Notes: generated from the sequence alone by a model not told the origin. Positions 34,532 to 42,954 are shown, counted from the first letter of the stretch. The stretch is 64,000 nucleotides of DNA from DATBQN01 sp963755825 (GCA_963755825.1 CAVWLA010000003.1:868001-932000), one strand, 5' to 3'. Made by a program: numbers and translations.

Positions 34532-36046
34532 ATGATGCGGACCGTGAGCCTTCCGCTCTGGCTGGTGGTGGTGCTGCTCGCGGCCGCCGCCTGGGCCGCG
34601 GTCGAGCGCCTGCTGGTGCCGAGCGTTCGCTGGGTGCTGCGGCGGCGCGTCAACCGGGTGATCGCGGAGCTCAACACCCGGCTGAAGATCGAGATCAAGC
34701 CCTTCCAGCTCACCAAGCGGCAGGTGCTGATCGACCGCCTGCTCTACGATCCGATGGTGGTCGACGCCGCCGCGGCGCACGCCCGCGAGGCCGGCATGCC
34801 CCGCGAGGTGGCGATGGCGGCGGTCGCCCGCTACGCCCGCGAGATCGTGCCGTCGTTCAACGCCTACCTCTACTTCCGGCTGGGGACCTGGATCGCGCGG
34901 CGGGCCGCGCGGCTGCTCTACCGGGTGCGGCTGGGCTTCTCCGACGAGGCGGGCCTCGCCGCGGTCGACCCGTCGGCGGCGATCGTCTTCCTCATGAACC
35001 ACCGCAGCAACATGGACTACGTGCTCGTCGCCTACCTCGCCGCAGACCGCACGGCGCTCTCCTACGCGGTCGGCGAGTGGGCCCGCATCTGGCCGCTGCA
35101 GACGCTGATCCGCTCGCTGGGGGCCTACTTCGTCCGCCGCGATTCCCGCGATCCCCTCTACCGGCGGGTCCTCGAGCGCTACATCCACATGGCGACGGAG
35201 GGCGGCGTGACGCAGGCGGTCTACCCGGAGGGCGGCCTGTCGCGCGACGGGCGGCTGCGGCCGCCCAAGCTCGGCCTCCTCGACTACATGCTGCGCTCCT
35301 TCGACCCGGCGGGGCCGCGCGACCTGGTCTTCATCCCGGTGGGGATCAACTACGACCGCACGCTCGAGGACCGCACCCTCCTCCTCGACCGTCCCGACCG
35401 CCGGGATCAACCGGACGCCGGCCGCCAGCCGGCGCCGCGCCGCGGCCTCGCCGCCCTCGCCACCACCCTGGGCTTCGTCGGCCGCCACCTCTCGCTCATG
35501 GCGCGCGACCGCTGGCACCGCTTCGGCTACGCCTGCGTCAACTTCGGCACGCCGATCTCCATGCGCGAGCGGCTGGGCAGGAGCGGCCTCGACCTGCGCA
35601 GCCTGCCGCGCGAAGAGCGCTTCGCCGAGATCGCCAAGCTCGCCGGTGAGCTGATGGATGCGATCGGACGGGTGGTGCCGGTCCTGCCGGTGCCGCTCGT
35701 CGCCGCCGTCTTCCTCGCCCATCCCGGCGAGGCGCTCTCCGAGCTCGAGGTGAAGGCGCGCGCCTGGGAGCGGTGCGCCCGCCTGACCGCCGCCGGCGCC
35801 CACGTCTACGTCCCCCGCCGCGATCAGGACTACGCCATCGCCGTCGGCCTGCGGGCGCTCGAGCTCCGCCACCTGATCGACGAGGAGGACGGCCTCTACC
35901 GGGCGCGCCCCGAGGAGATGCCGCTCCTCAGCTACTACGCGGCCTCGATCTCCCAGCTGCCCGAGGCGCCCGCGGCCGGCGCCGCCAGCGCCGCCCCCGG
36001 CAGAGACACCGCGCCTGGCTCACCCGGCGCGGCCACCGTGCGGTAA
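34532..36046 (+). CDS. PlsB-like glycerol-3-phosphate/lysolipid acyltransferase
   Basis: The product (504 residues) has one N-terminal membrane helix (about 6-22) and a PlsC/PlsB acyltransferase domain. The catalytic block is VFLMNHRSNMDYVLVAYL (Hx4D), followed by VRRDSRDPLYRRVLERY and the glycerol-3-phosphate binding AVYPEGGLSRDGRLRPPKLG, which is close to PlsB. FIPVGINYDR completes the set. It should transfer an acyl chain to a phospholipid precursor at the inner membrane. Shorter than E. coli PlsB (about 800 residues). Two ATGs at 34532 and 34535 are possible. Confidence 0.82.
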   Translation: MMRTVSLPLWLVVVLLAAAAWAAVERLLVPSVRWVLRRRVNRVIAELNTRLKIEIKPFQLTKRQVLIDRLLYDPMVVDAAAAHAREAGMPREVAMAAVARYAREIVPSFNAYLYFRLGTWIARRAARLLYRVRLGFSDEAGLAAVDPSAAIVFLMNHRSNMDYVLVAYLAADRTALSYAVGEWARIWPLQTLIRSLGAYFVRRDSRDPLYRRVLERYIHMATEGGVTQAVYPEGGLSRDGRLRPPKLGLLDYMLRSFDPAGPRDLVFIPVGINYDRTLEDRTLLLDRPDRRDQPDAGRQPAPRRGLAALATTLGFVGRHLSLMARDRWHRFGYACVNFGTPISMRERLGRSGLDLRSLPREERFAEIAKLAGELMDAIGRVVPVLPVPLVAAVFLAHPGEALSELEVKARAWERCARLTAAGAHVYVPRRDQDYAIAVGLRALELRHLIDEEDGLYRARPEEMPLLSYYAASISQLPEAPAAGAASAAPGRDTAPGSPGAATVR

Positions 36047-36121
36047 CCTTCGGCGCCGCGCCACGTACACTGCGGAGGCCCGTCCCGGCGCTCCGCGCCC
36101 GACCTCGACAAGGAGGAATCC

Positions 36122-36700
36122 ATGCGACCGCTCTCCCGCCTCGCCCTCGTGCTCGTCGGCACCGCCGCGCTGACCGCCACCGCCGCCGCTCCCGCCCGCG
36201 CCGCCGGCTTCAAGACCGACCTGCTGGACGACATGAAGGACGTCTCGCAGCAGATCCTCGAGCTCGCCCAGGCGGTGCCCGCCGAGAAGTACGCCTGGCG
36301 GCCGGCGCCGGGGGTCCGCTCGATCGCCGAGGCCTACCTCCACATCGCCGCCGGCAATTACGAGATCCTCGCCTATGCCGGCCATCCAGCGCCCGGCGCC
36401 CCCGCCGACTTCGGCAAGTTCGAGACCTCGACCGGCGACAAGGCCGAGATCATCGCCGCCATCAAGCGCTCCTTCGCCGACACCCGCGCCGTCGTCGAGA
36501 AGGTCCCCGACGCGGCGCTCGACAAGCCGAGCAAGCCGGGCTCGCGGTACACCCTCCGCCGCAGCCTCCTCGAGCTGGCGACGCACGCCCACGAGCACCT
36601 CGGCCAGCAGATCGCCTACGCGCGGATGAACGGCGTCGTGCCGCCGTGGACGGCGCGCGAGCAGGCCGCGGCTCCGGCGCCGCCGAAGAGCGGCCGCTAG
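36122..36700 (+). CDS. Secreted DinB-like four-helix protein
   Basis: The 192-residue product has a signal peptide (cleavage near ARAAG) and a DinB/YfiT fold: MKDVSQQILELAQAVPAEKYAWRP, EAYLHIAAGNYE, and TLRRSLLELATHAHEHLGQQIAYAR, with the His triad that binds a metal in this family. DinB proteins are thiol transferases or of unknown role. Export is unusual for the family but seen in Acidobacteriota. AAGGAGG lies six bases before the ATG. Confidence 0.8.
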   Translation: MRPLSRLALVLVGTAALTATAAAPARAAGFKTDLLDDMKDVSQQILELAQAVPAEKYAWRPAPGVRSIAEAYLHIAAGNYEILAYAGHPAPGAPADFGKFETSTGDKAEIIAAIKRSFADTRAVVEKVPDAALDKPSKPGSRYTLRRSLLELATHAHEHLGQQIAYARMNGVVPPWTAREQAAAPAPPKSGR

Positions 36701-36710
36701 AGGCGGCGCG

Positions 36711-37964
36711 ATGCCCGTGGGCGGCCGGCGAGGAGGCGGGCAGAGGGCGCGCGCGGGCGCCGCCCCGGGCGCTGGCGCGCCGGCGCCCGCCGCCAACGCT
36801 GCCAACACCGCCGGACCGACGGCCGGCCGCACGGCGAAGGGCGGGGCGCAGATCCGCCGCGTCGGCGGCTTCTTCCGCGAGTACACGGCGGGGATGCGGA
36901 CCCGCGACCTGCAGCGCCTGTTCGACCGCGACGCGGCGCAGGCCTACGCCGTCCTCACCCGCGATCACGCCAGCGAACCGGAGCCGAAGGGGAGGCTGCA
37001 CCGGCTGGCCTTCCGCATCCGGCTCGCCTTCCTCGGCATCTCCTACAAGCTGACGCCGGCGCGCCGCATGCTCTTCGCCGGGGCGCTCCTCGCGGTGCTC
37101 TTCGCCCTCTTCCAGAACCCCTTCCGGTTCGACGCCCACGGGCGTGCCGTGAGCCTCGACTTCTCGCCCTTCTGGTTCCTCGTCGGCCTGGTGCTGCTGG
37201 GCTTCCTCTTCGCTCTCGAGCTGGTCGACCGGGTGCGCGTGCGCGACGAGCTCGAGGTGGCGCGCGAGCTGCAGGCCGAGCTGCTGCCGAACGCCTCGCC
37301 GGATCTCGCCGGCTGGAGCTTCGCCCACTCCTACCGCACCGCCGCCGAGGTCGGCGGCGACTACTACGACTTCACCCGCCTGCCCGACGGCCGCCTGGCT
37401 CTCGCCGTCGGCGACGCCTCGGGGCACGGCATGGCGGCCGGCCTGGTGATGGCGATCGCCAACGCCACCCTGAAGACCGCCCTCGACCTCGATCCGGCGC
37501 CCGCCCAGGTCGCCGCGCTCCTCAACCGCACCCTCTGCCGCACCGGCACCCGGCGCACCTTCCTGTCGCTCTTCTACGCCCTCCTCGACCCGGCGAGCGG
37601 CCGCCTGGAGTTCGTCGGCGCCGGCCACCCCTTCCCCCTCCTCCTCCGCCGCGACGGCCACGTCGAGGAGCTGGGCTCCGGCAGCCTGCCGCTCGGCCTG
37701 CGCAACCCCCTCGACCCGCCCACCGCGGAGGCCCAGCTCGCCCCCGGCGACATCCTCATCCTCTTCACCGACGGCCTCGTCGAGGCGACCGATCCCACCG
37801 GCGAGCACGCCTTCGGCTTCGACCGCCTGACCAACCTCGTCCGCTCCGGAGGCTCCCCGCGCATGGTCCACGACCGCGTCCTCGCCGCCTTCGACGCCCA
37901 CGCCGGCGGCGAGCCGCTGCGCGACGACTTGACCCTGGTGGTCATCGGGCGGGAGCCGGGCTGA
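36711..37964 (+). CDS. Membrane-bound SpoIIE/RsbU-type PP2C phosphatase
   Basis: The 417-residue protein has an Ala/Pro-rich start, two membrane helices (about 123-137 and 151-168), a short coiled segment VARELQAELLPN and a SpoIIE phosphatase domain with EVGGDYYDF, GDASGHGMAAGLVM, GAGHPFPLLL and ILFTDGLVEATD, including the metal-binding aspartates. Such proteins dephosphorylate an anti-anti-sigma factor in partner-switching pathways. No input sensor domain is visible apart from the membrane hairpin. It follows the DinB gene by ten bases. Confidence 0.88.
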   Translation: MPVGGRRGGGQRARAGAAPGAGAPAPAANAANTAGPTAGRTAKGGAQIRRVGGFFREYTAGMRTRDLQRLFDRDAAQAYAVLTRDHASEPEPKGRLHRLAFRIRLAFLGISYKLTPARRMLFAGALLAVLFALFQNPFRFDAHGRAVSLDFSPFWFLVGLVLLGFLFALELVDRVRVRDELEVARELQAELLPNASPDLAGWSFAHSYRTAAEVGGDYYDFTRLPDGRLALAVGDASGHGMAAGLVMAIANATLKTALDLDPAPAQVAALLNRTLCRTGTRRTFLSLFYALLDPASGRLEFVGAGHPFPLLLRRDGHVEELGSGSLPLGLRNPLDPPTAEAQLAPGDILILFTDGLVEATDPTGEHAFGFDRLTNLVRSGGSPRMVHDRVLAAFDAHAGGEPLRDDLTLVVIGREPG

Positions 37965-38090
37965 GGTCGGAGGTTCGATAGGGGGCAGCTCGGGACGGTG
38001 GCCGTCGTCCCGGGGAATCCGGCTTTGCGCGCCGCCCCCTGATGCAGCCCTCGTTGGTGGCGCCGCAGCGGGCGGTGCTAGAGCCTCCGA

Positions 38091-38408
38091 ATGGCAACGG
38101 CAGCGCTGACCAGGCAGCGAACCATCCACAGTCCGACCGATCGTGAAGCTGAGATCCGGGACCTCGGCGTCTCACGGCTGGCGCTCTTCGGTTCCGTCTT
38201 GCGCGATGAAGCTGGACCCGAAAGCGACGTCGATTTTCTGGTTCAGTTCACTCCTAGTGCGAAGACCTACGAGAACTTCCTGGCGCTCTCCGAGCTCCTC
38301 GAGAAGCATCTCGGCCAGCCGGTGGAGCTGGTGACCACGGATGCGCTCTCTCCCTTCATCGGTCCGCGCATTCTCGCGGAAGCGCAAGATTTCCTTCGAG
38401 CCGAGTGA
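38091..38408 (+). CDS. MNT-type minimal nucleotidyltransferase (MNT/HEPN antitoxin)
   Basis: The 105-residue protein contains LALFGSVLRDEAGPESDVDFLV, the GSxxR-x-DxD core of minimal nucleotidyltransferases that act as antitoxins by AMPylating a HEPN RNase toxin. The rest includes ENFLALSELLEKHLGQPVELVT and ends ILAEAQDFL, as usual. It is complete. The HEPN partner that normally follows directly is missing apart from a 50-base remnant, so the pair is not functional as a toxin-antitoxin system here. Confidence 0.85.
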   Translation: MATAALTRQRTIHSPTDREAEIRDLGVSRLALFGSVLRDEAGPESDVDFLVQFTPSAKTYENFLALSELLEKHLGQPVELVTTDALSPFIGPRILAEAQDFLRAE

Positions 38409-38481
38409 TTACCTTCGCCGCATCATTTCCATAGATAAGGCCGGCGATCCTCGCGAAGCCGGATTCATCCGGCGCCTCTCG
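38404..38481 (+). pseudogene. Possible remnant of the HEPN partner gene
   Basis: The frame overlapping the MNT stop reads SDYLRRIISIDKAGD, similar to the usual start of HEPN partners (DYLxxI), then runs into the REP-like repeat at 38456 and stops at 38481. No start codon is visible. The match is short, so this is a weak call. Confidence 0.35.
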
Positions 38482-38759
38482 TAGCACGGGCATTCATGCC
38501 CGTGCGGGGAGGCTAGCCCGCGGCAGCCGAGCCCTTCGCGGTGCGCAGCGCGGAATTGAAAACCATCCCAATGGGGGGCAAAAGGAATTCCGGATCCTCC
38601 CGGTCCGATCGAGCCGGCGGCTCGTCGTCACGCTTCAGTGCAACGCCATGACCACCCTCCGATCCGAACGGACATCGCCAATGGGATGGTCGATGGCGAC
38701 ACCGCGCTCGCACGGGCATGAATGCCCGTGCTATGCAAGGCGCCGGATAAATCCGGCTT
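38456..38759. repeat. REP-like element with 51-bp inverted ends
   Basis: Bases 38456-38506 and the reverse complement of 38709-38759 agree at 46 of 51 positions. Each end contains two palindromes, GCCGGATTCATCCGGC and GCACGGGCATTCATGCCCG. The 200 bases between hold no gene. The bracketed unit looks like a non-autonomous mobile or bacterial interspersed palindromic element; no target duplication or transposase is seen. The gap continues without a gene to 39019. Confidence 0.7.
38499..38555 (+). repeat. 57-bp direct repeat, copy 1
   Basis: This stretch (CCCGTGCGGGGAGGC ... GCGCGG) is repeated at 40056-40112 in the same orientation with about ten differences. It starts inside the inverted end of the REP-like element, so it is part of that repeat family. 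Confidence 0.6.
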
Positions 38760-39019
38760 AGCGCGAAGCGAAGGGATGGCGCGAGGTCCTGGAATCCTCG
38801 GCGTTTGCAGCCCGCCTCCGAACCCGCCGCTCAGCTCGCCCGATGGTGGATGATCGGCTGGCGGTGCGCGTGCCGGCCGAGCTGTCCACCCAGCCTCTCC
38901 ACTGCCCATCCCAGGCCGACGCCCGCGGCGTGGACAACCGGCACCTCGACAAGCGCGCTAGGCTTGGGAATCGGGGATCTCTTTGGGACTCGACGGACGA
39001 TCGATCGGGAGGAGCGCGG

Positions 39020-39985
39020 ATGAGAGTTGGGTACCGAACGGGGCTGGTTCTGCTGGTCCTCCTGGCATTGGCGGTCGGCGAGCCCCGACTGTTCGCTGGG
39101 CAGGCTGCCTGGCAGCCATCGCCGGGCCACCAGCAGCTGCCGATCTGGCCGGGAGCGGCGCCGGACGCGCGCCCTGTCGACGGGCCCGAAGTGGCCGGAA
39201 CCGTAGTGGACGGCGCGGGTCATCCGAAGCCGGTTGGCGGCAAGCCGTGGGTATACGTGACCAACGTCTCGCAGCCCACCATGACGGTCTATTCGCCGCC
39301 GGGACACAACACGGGCGCCGCGGTCGTGGTGTTTCCAGGCGGCGGCTACGAGGTCCTGGCGATCGACCTCGAGGGCACGGAGGCCTGCGACTGGCTGACC
39401 GCGAAAGGGATCACGTGCGTGCTGCTGAAATACCGCGTACCGTGCAAGATCGTCGGTCCCTATCGGGACTGTCCGACGGCATTGGAAGACGCGCAACGGA
39501 CGGTGGGGTTGGTGCGCTTCCAGGCCGCACGGTGGCATATCGATCCGCGGAAGATCGGAGTGCTCGGCTTCTCGGCGGGCGGGCACATGGTCGCCGCGAT
39601 CAGCACCCGTTTCGAGAAGCGTCTGTACGCGGAGGTGGATGCCGCCGACAGAGAGAGCTGTCGCCCGGACTTCGCGGTGGCACTCTATCCGGGACACCTT
39701 GCGGCCTCGACGAAGGGCTTCGCGTTGAACCCCGATATCCGGGTGACCCACCGCACGCCACCCACGTTCCTGCTGCAGGCATATGACGATCCGGTCGATC
39801 CAGTCGAGAACTCGCTCGTCTATGGCTCAGCGCTCAGGAAGGCTGGAGTTCCCTTGGAGATGCACGTGTACGGGAAGGGCGGGCATGCGTTCGGGCTGCG
39901 GCCGACAGAGTCTCCCATCACGCGATGGCCCCAGCTCGTGGAGGCGTGGCTGGCGGCCATCGGCATGATTCCGAAGTCGATCTGA
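39020..39985 (+). CDS. Secreted alpha/beta hydrolase (acetyl-xylan-esterase-like)
   Basis: The 321-residue product has a signal peptide and an alpha/beta hydrolase fold of the BD-FAE/esterase type. VVVFPGGGYEVLA gives the oxyanion hole, VGLVRFQAARWHIDPRKIGVLGFSAGGHM the Ser nucleophile, DDPVDPVENSLVY the Asp, and GKGGHAFGLR the His. Similar proteins remove acetyl groups from plant or bacterial glycans. GGGAGGAG precedes the ATG; upstream in-frame ATGs lack one. Codon use is less GC-biased than elsewhere in the window, hinting at transfer. Confidence 0.85.
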   Translation: MRVGYRTGLVLLVLLALAVGEPRLFAGQAAWQPSPGHQQLPIWPGAAPDARPVDGPEVAGTVVDGAGHPKPVGGKPWVYVTNVSQPTMTVYSPPGHNTGAAVVVFPGGGYEVLAIDLEGTEACDWLTAKGITCVLLKYRVPCKIVGPYRDCPTALEDAQRTVGLVRFQAARWHIDPRKIGVLGFSAGGHMVAAISTRFEKRLYAEVDAADRESCRPDFAVALYPGHLAASTKGFALNPDIRVTHRTPPTFLLQAYDDPVDPVENSLVYGSALRKAGVPLEMHVYGKGGHAFGLRPTESPITRWPQLVEAWLAAIGMIPKSI

Positions 39986-40055
39986 GCACGCCGTCCTCTG
40001 CCGCCGTGAGGATGGTGACGCGGACGAAACCCGGCAGGCTCCGCGGACCTCGATA

Positions 40056-40112
40056 CCCGTGCGGGGAGGCGAACCTGCGGCACCGGAGCCCTTCGCGGTT
40101 TGCATCGCGGAC
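40056..40112 (+). repeat. 57-bp direct repeat, copy 2
   Basis: This is the second copy of the repeat at 38499-38555. Together the copies flank the esterase gene (39020-39985). The remainder of the gap between the esterase and the Cys-rich gene shows no other feature. Confidence 0.6.
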
Positions 40113-40195
40113 CTGCCGTCTCCTTATCGTGAAGGACCGACACATTTCTTCTAGGGGCTCCTCCAGAGTCCCGCTTCGAGAAGAAGGGAGGAACC

Positions 40196-40585
40196 ATGTT
40201 GAAAAGAGGCCTGGTTTCAGTCGGTTTCCTCATGGCGCTGCCCCTGCTGTCCGGCGGCGCCGCCCTCGCCTCCAGCTCGGACGCCCCGGTGCCGAAGGCG
40301 ATCGCGGCTCCCGTAGCGCTTGCCCCCGCCGCGCCTGGCACCTGCGCTCCCACGCTCACCGCTCTCTTGCAGCAGGACGCGGCACCGATCTTCACTCCGG
40401 CGGTCCCATTCGACCCTCTTCCCGCCGCCACGGCGTGCACGTCTTGCACGATCGTACGCGGCTGCTTCTCCTGCGGCTCGGGGGCCACGGATAAGGCGCC
40501 CTGCGCCATCACCATTTGCTGCGGAGTCGAGACCGACCGGGTGTGCGGCACCTGCTCGAACCATTGCGTTCCGCCACCGGCCTGA
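40196..40585 (+). CDS. Small secreted Cys-rich protein
   Basis: The 129-residue product has a signal peptide (FLMALPLLSGGAALASS), an Ala/Pro-rich middle and a C-terminal region with ten of the eleven cysteines, including ACTSCTIVRGCFSCGSG and ITICCGVETDRVCGTC. The cysteines suggest disulfides or metal binding outside the cell. AAGGGAGGAACC precedes the ATG. It shares the layout, and an APIF motif ahead of the Cys region, with the two divergent-strand genes that follow. Function unknown. Confidence 0.7.
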   Translation: MLKRGLVSVGFLMALPLLSGGAALASSSDAPVPKAIAAPVALAPAAPGTCAPTLTALLQQDAAPIFTPAVPFDPLPAATACTSCTIVRGCFSCGSGATDKAPCAITICCGVETDRVCGTCSNHCVPPPA

Positions 40586-40631
40586 CCGGATCTCGCCGCC
40601 AGCCCTCCCAACCCGACGGGGCGCTCCAGGT

Positions 40632-40653
40632 CCGCGGCATAAGTCTGCCGCGG
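40632..40653. terminator. 8-bp palindromic hairpin after the Cys-rich gene
   Basis: CCGCGGCA (40632-40639) pairs with TGCCGCGG (40646-40653) over a six-base loop, 47 bases after the stop at 40585. It could end that transcript or be a further REP-like palindrome. Confidence 0.4.
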
Positions 40654-40699
40654 GCCTGCGAGCCGCAAATCCGCCAACGCCGAGTTCTTCGAGTGAGCG

Positions 40700-40728
40700 G
40701 CCGGCCGCCGGTGAAACCGGCGGCCGGC
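40700..40728. terminator. 12-bp hairpin terminator
   Basis: Bases 40700-40711 pair perfectly with 40717-40728 across a TGAAA loop. It lies 18 bases after the stop of the minus-strand gene (40746) and can serve both convergent transcripts. Confidence 0.6.
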
Positions 40729-40745
40729 GCGTGAGGCTCAGGAGA

Positions 40746-41072
40746 TCAGGGGATGAACGGGCAGTGGCCGTTCATCGGCGTGAGGCAGGCCTTGTGCGTG
40801 CAGCCGGGGAAGCCGCAGGCGCGGCAGCAGAGCGTGCCCGGTGGGCACTGGGCGTTGCTGGTGCAGTCCGTGCTCGTCTGCAGGAAGATCGGAGCCGGCT
40901 GAAGCGCGGGGGCGGCCGGGGCGGCGAGCGAGGCGACGAAGGTCGCATCGGCCGCCGGCGCGGGGGCGCTTGGCGCGCCCGCCGCGAAGCACGGCAGGGC
41001 GAGGGCCGCCATGAGCGCGGCGAGGAGCAGGATGGAGAAGCAACGCGGCGACGAGGGAGAACTCTGGCGCAT
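40746..41072 (-). CDS. Small secreted Cys-rich protein, tandem copy A
   Basis: The product (108 residues) has a signal peptide, an Ala/Pro stretch, then DCTSNAQCPPGTLCCRACG with eight cysteines in the C-terminal 40 residues (C-x5-C-x5-CC-x2-C-x4-C-x4-C-x7-C). The pattern resembles disulfide-knotted WAP or colipase-like domains, but I cannot assign a family. AAGGAGG precedes the ATG. It lies 17 bases downstream of copy B, so the two form an operon. Confidence 0.72.
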   Translation of the reverse strand: MRQSSPSSPRCFSILLLAALMAALALPCFAAGAPSAPAPAADATFVASLAAPAAPALQPAPIFLQTSTDCTSNAQCPPGTLCCRACGFPGCTHKACLTPMNGHCPFIP

Positions 41073-41089
41073 GAGAGATCCTCCTTGCG

Positions 41090-41407
41090 TTAGGGGAAGA
41101 GCGGGCAGTGGCCATGCATCGGCGGGAAGCAGGCCGTCTGCGTGCAGCCGAAATAGCCGCAGGCGCGGCAGCAGAGCTCACCCGTCGGGCACTGCGCATT
41201 GCTGGTGCAGCCCGAGCCCGCCTGCAGGAAGGTGGGAGCCGGCGGCGGCGTGGGGGCGGCCGGGGCGGCGAGCGAGGCGACGAAGCTCGCATCCGGCGCC
41301 GGGGCGCTCGGTGTGGCCGCCGCGAAGCACGGCAGGGCGAGGGCCGCGATCAGAGCGGCGAGGAGCAGGACGGAGAGACGGCGCGACGATGAGGGGATCT
41401 GGGGCAT
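41090..41407 (-). CDS. Small secreted Cys-rich protein, tandem copy B
   Basis: The 105-residue paralogue of copy A has the same plan: signal peptide with LLLAALIAALALPCFAA, FVASLAAPAAP linker, and a Cys module GCTSNAQCPTGELCCRACG with identical spacing. Variation is concentrated between cysteines (YFGCTQTA versus FPGCTHKA). AGGAATT precedes the ATG. Both are probably secreted disulfide-rich peptides; the role may be defence, adhesion or inhibition of peptidases (inference). Confidence 0.72.
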   Translation of the reverse strand: MPQIPSSSRRLSVLLLAALIAALALPCFAAATPSAPAPDASFVASLAAPAAPTPPPAPTFLQAGSGCTSNAQCPTGELCCRACGYFGCTQTACFPPMHGHCPLFP

Positions 41408-41649
41408 GAAATTCCTCCATGCGTAATTTGTAATACCTTAGCACGATGCTCCTCGGCGGTGCGGCATGCTGCTCACGCTCCTGCCGCCAGTGGCCGCCTG
41501 AGAGAGACCGAGGCGCCCAGCCCAATCGACCACGCTCTACTACGCTGGATTCGGACTCCACCTGTTTGCTCTGGGTTTGCTCGCCCCAATTCGGCGACAC
41601 CAAACCCAGGGCCCGCACGACTCTAACTTGTTTATCTGTAGAGTTTAGA

Positions 41650-41696
41650 TGGTTCCAAGGACCGGAATCGAACCATTGACACCGCGATTTTCAGTC
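41650..41696 (-). tRNA. 3' tRNA fragment (Phe-like), not a complete gene
   Basis: Read on the minus strand, 47 bases give an anticodon-loop-like CTGAAAA, a variable loop GTGTC, a T-arm with GGTTCGATTCC, the acceptor strand CCTTGGA and ACCA. The matching 5' acceptor (TCCAAGG), D-arm and 5' anticodon stem are absent upstream. The 3' half of a tRNA on its own is typical of an attachment-site duplicate left by an integrative element. The rest of the 41408-41727 gap holds nothing else I recognise. Confidence 0.55.
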
Positions 41697-41727
41697 AGTC
41701 CCGACTCGTGGCGACCCGCCCACCCAC

Positions 41728-42954
41728 TCACCCCGGCAGCAGCTTCCGCAGCAACCGCCGCCACCGCGGCCGCCCCGCCGGGCCAAGGGCGGGGTTGCCG
41801 GGTGGGATCCCCAGCTCTTTGAGCACGGCGTAGGTGTCCTCCCCCACCTCGGGGACTCTCTCCGCGGCGCGCGGGCGGATGCCGTCGAGGCGGGCGGGGA
41901 AGGCGAGGCGGGGGTGGCCGTCGGCGGCTCGTTGGACGAGGGCTCGGGCGGCCATCTGCGGGTGGGCGAGCGCCTCGGCGGCGGAGAGGACGGGCTCGGC
42001 GGGGAGATCTTCGGCGGCGAGGAGTGCTTCCCACTCGGCGCGCGTCCGCTCGGCGACGAGGGCGGCGAGGCGCTCGCGGGCGCGGGGGGTGTCGCGGAGC
42101 TGCAGATGGGAGAGGTGGGGCTTGCCGGCGGCGGTGACGAAGCGCTCGAAGGCTCTCGGCTCGAGGGCGGCGAGGGCGAGGAGGCCGCCGTCCTTCATCG
42201 GATAGAGGTTGTAGCAGGGGAGGGCACCCGAGAGCGGCAGCAGATCGCCGGCGGCGCCGCCTCCGGCCGCCATCGCCGACCAGGTGAGGAGGTTGGCGTG
42301 GGCGCCGGCGTCCAAGAGCGCGGCGTCGATCGCCATCCCTTCGCCGCTGCGGCCGCGGGCGACGAGCGCGGCGAGGATGGCGGCGACCGTGCTCCAGGCG
42401 CCGGCGAGATCGGCCACCGGCACCCCCGGCGGATGGAACGGCGGCGACGAGGCGAGGGTTCCGGCGACTGCCTGGTAGGTGAGGTCGTGGCCGGCTCGGC
42501 CGGCGTGCGGGCCGTCCTCCCCCCAGCCGGAGAGCGAGCAGACGACGAGGCGCGGATGGGCGGCGCGGAGCGAGGCCGGCGCCAAGTCGAGGCGGGCGAG
42601 GGCGCCGGGGCGGAAGCTCGCGAGGAGGACGTCGGCGCGCGCCAGCAGCGGGTCGAGCACGGCGCGCGCCGCCGGGTGCTTGAGGTCGAGGGCGACGCTC
42701 TCGACGCCTGCGAGGAGCATGGCCGCGAGGGCGCCGTCGCCGCCGAGGCGGCTGGGCTCGGCATGGCGCACCGGATCGCCGGCCGCCGGCTGCTCGATCT
42801 TGATCACCCGCGCCCCGAGGTCGGCGAGCAGGCGGGAGGCGAGCGGGCCGGGGAGGTGGCGCGAGAGGTCGAGGACGATGATGCCGGCGAGGGGCGCGGC
42901 GGCGGAGCGCTCGCCTCCCGCGCCGGCGTCTGCTGCGCTGTCGGAGGCTGACAC
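41728..42954 (-). CDS. CaiB/BaiF-family CoA transferase
   Basis: Class III CoA transferases move CoA between carboxylic acids through mixed anhydrides on an Asp. The 408-residue protein has PLAGIIVLDLSRHLPGPLAS, LGARVIKIEQP, VALDLKHP, SLSGWGEDGPHAGRAGHDLTYQA and VPVADLAGAW with the catalytic-type Asp. It is a single full-length unit, similar to alpha-methylacyl-CoA racemases. It follows the thiolase by ten bases and closes the acyl-CoA operon. Substrate unknown. Confidence 0.85.
   Translation of the reverse strand: MSASDSAADAGAGGERSAAAPLAGIIVLDLSRHLPGPLASRLLADLGARVIKIEQPAAGDPVRHAEPSRLGGDGALAAMLLAGVESVALDLKHPAARAVLDPLLARADVLLASFRPGALARLDLAPASLRAAHPRLVVCSLSGWGEDGPHAGRAGHDLTYQAVAGTLASSPPFHPPGVPVADLAGAWSTVAAILAALVARGRSGEGMAIDAALLDAGAHANLLTWSAMAAGGGAAGDLLPLSGALPCYNLYPMKDGGLLALAALEPRAFERFVTAAGKPHLSHLQLRDTPRARERLAALVAERTRAEWEALLAAEDLPAEPVLSAAEALAHPQMAARALVQRAADGHPRLAFPARLDGIRPRAAERVPEVGEDTYAVLKELGIPPGNPALGPAGRPRWRRLLRKLLPG

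Noticed and set aside
41650..41696. Complete tRNA gene
   Set aside because: The 5' acceptor strand, D-arm and 5' anticodon stem are missing in the upstream sequence; only the 3' half is present.
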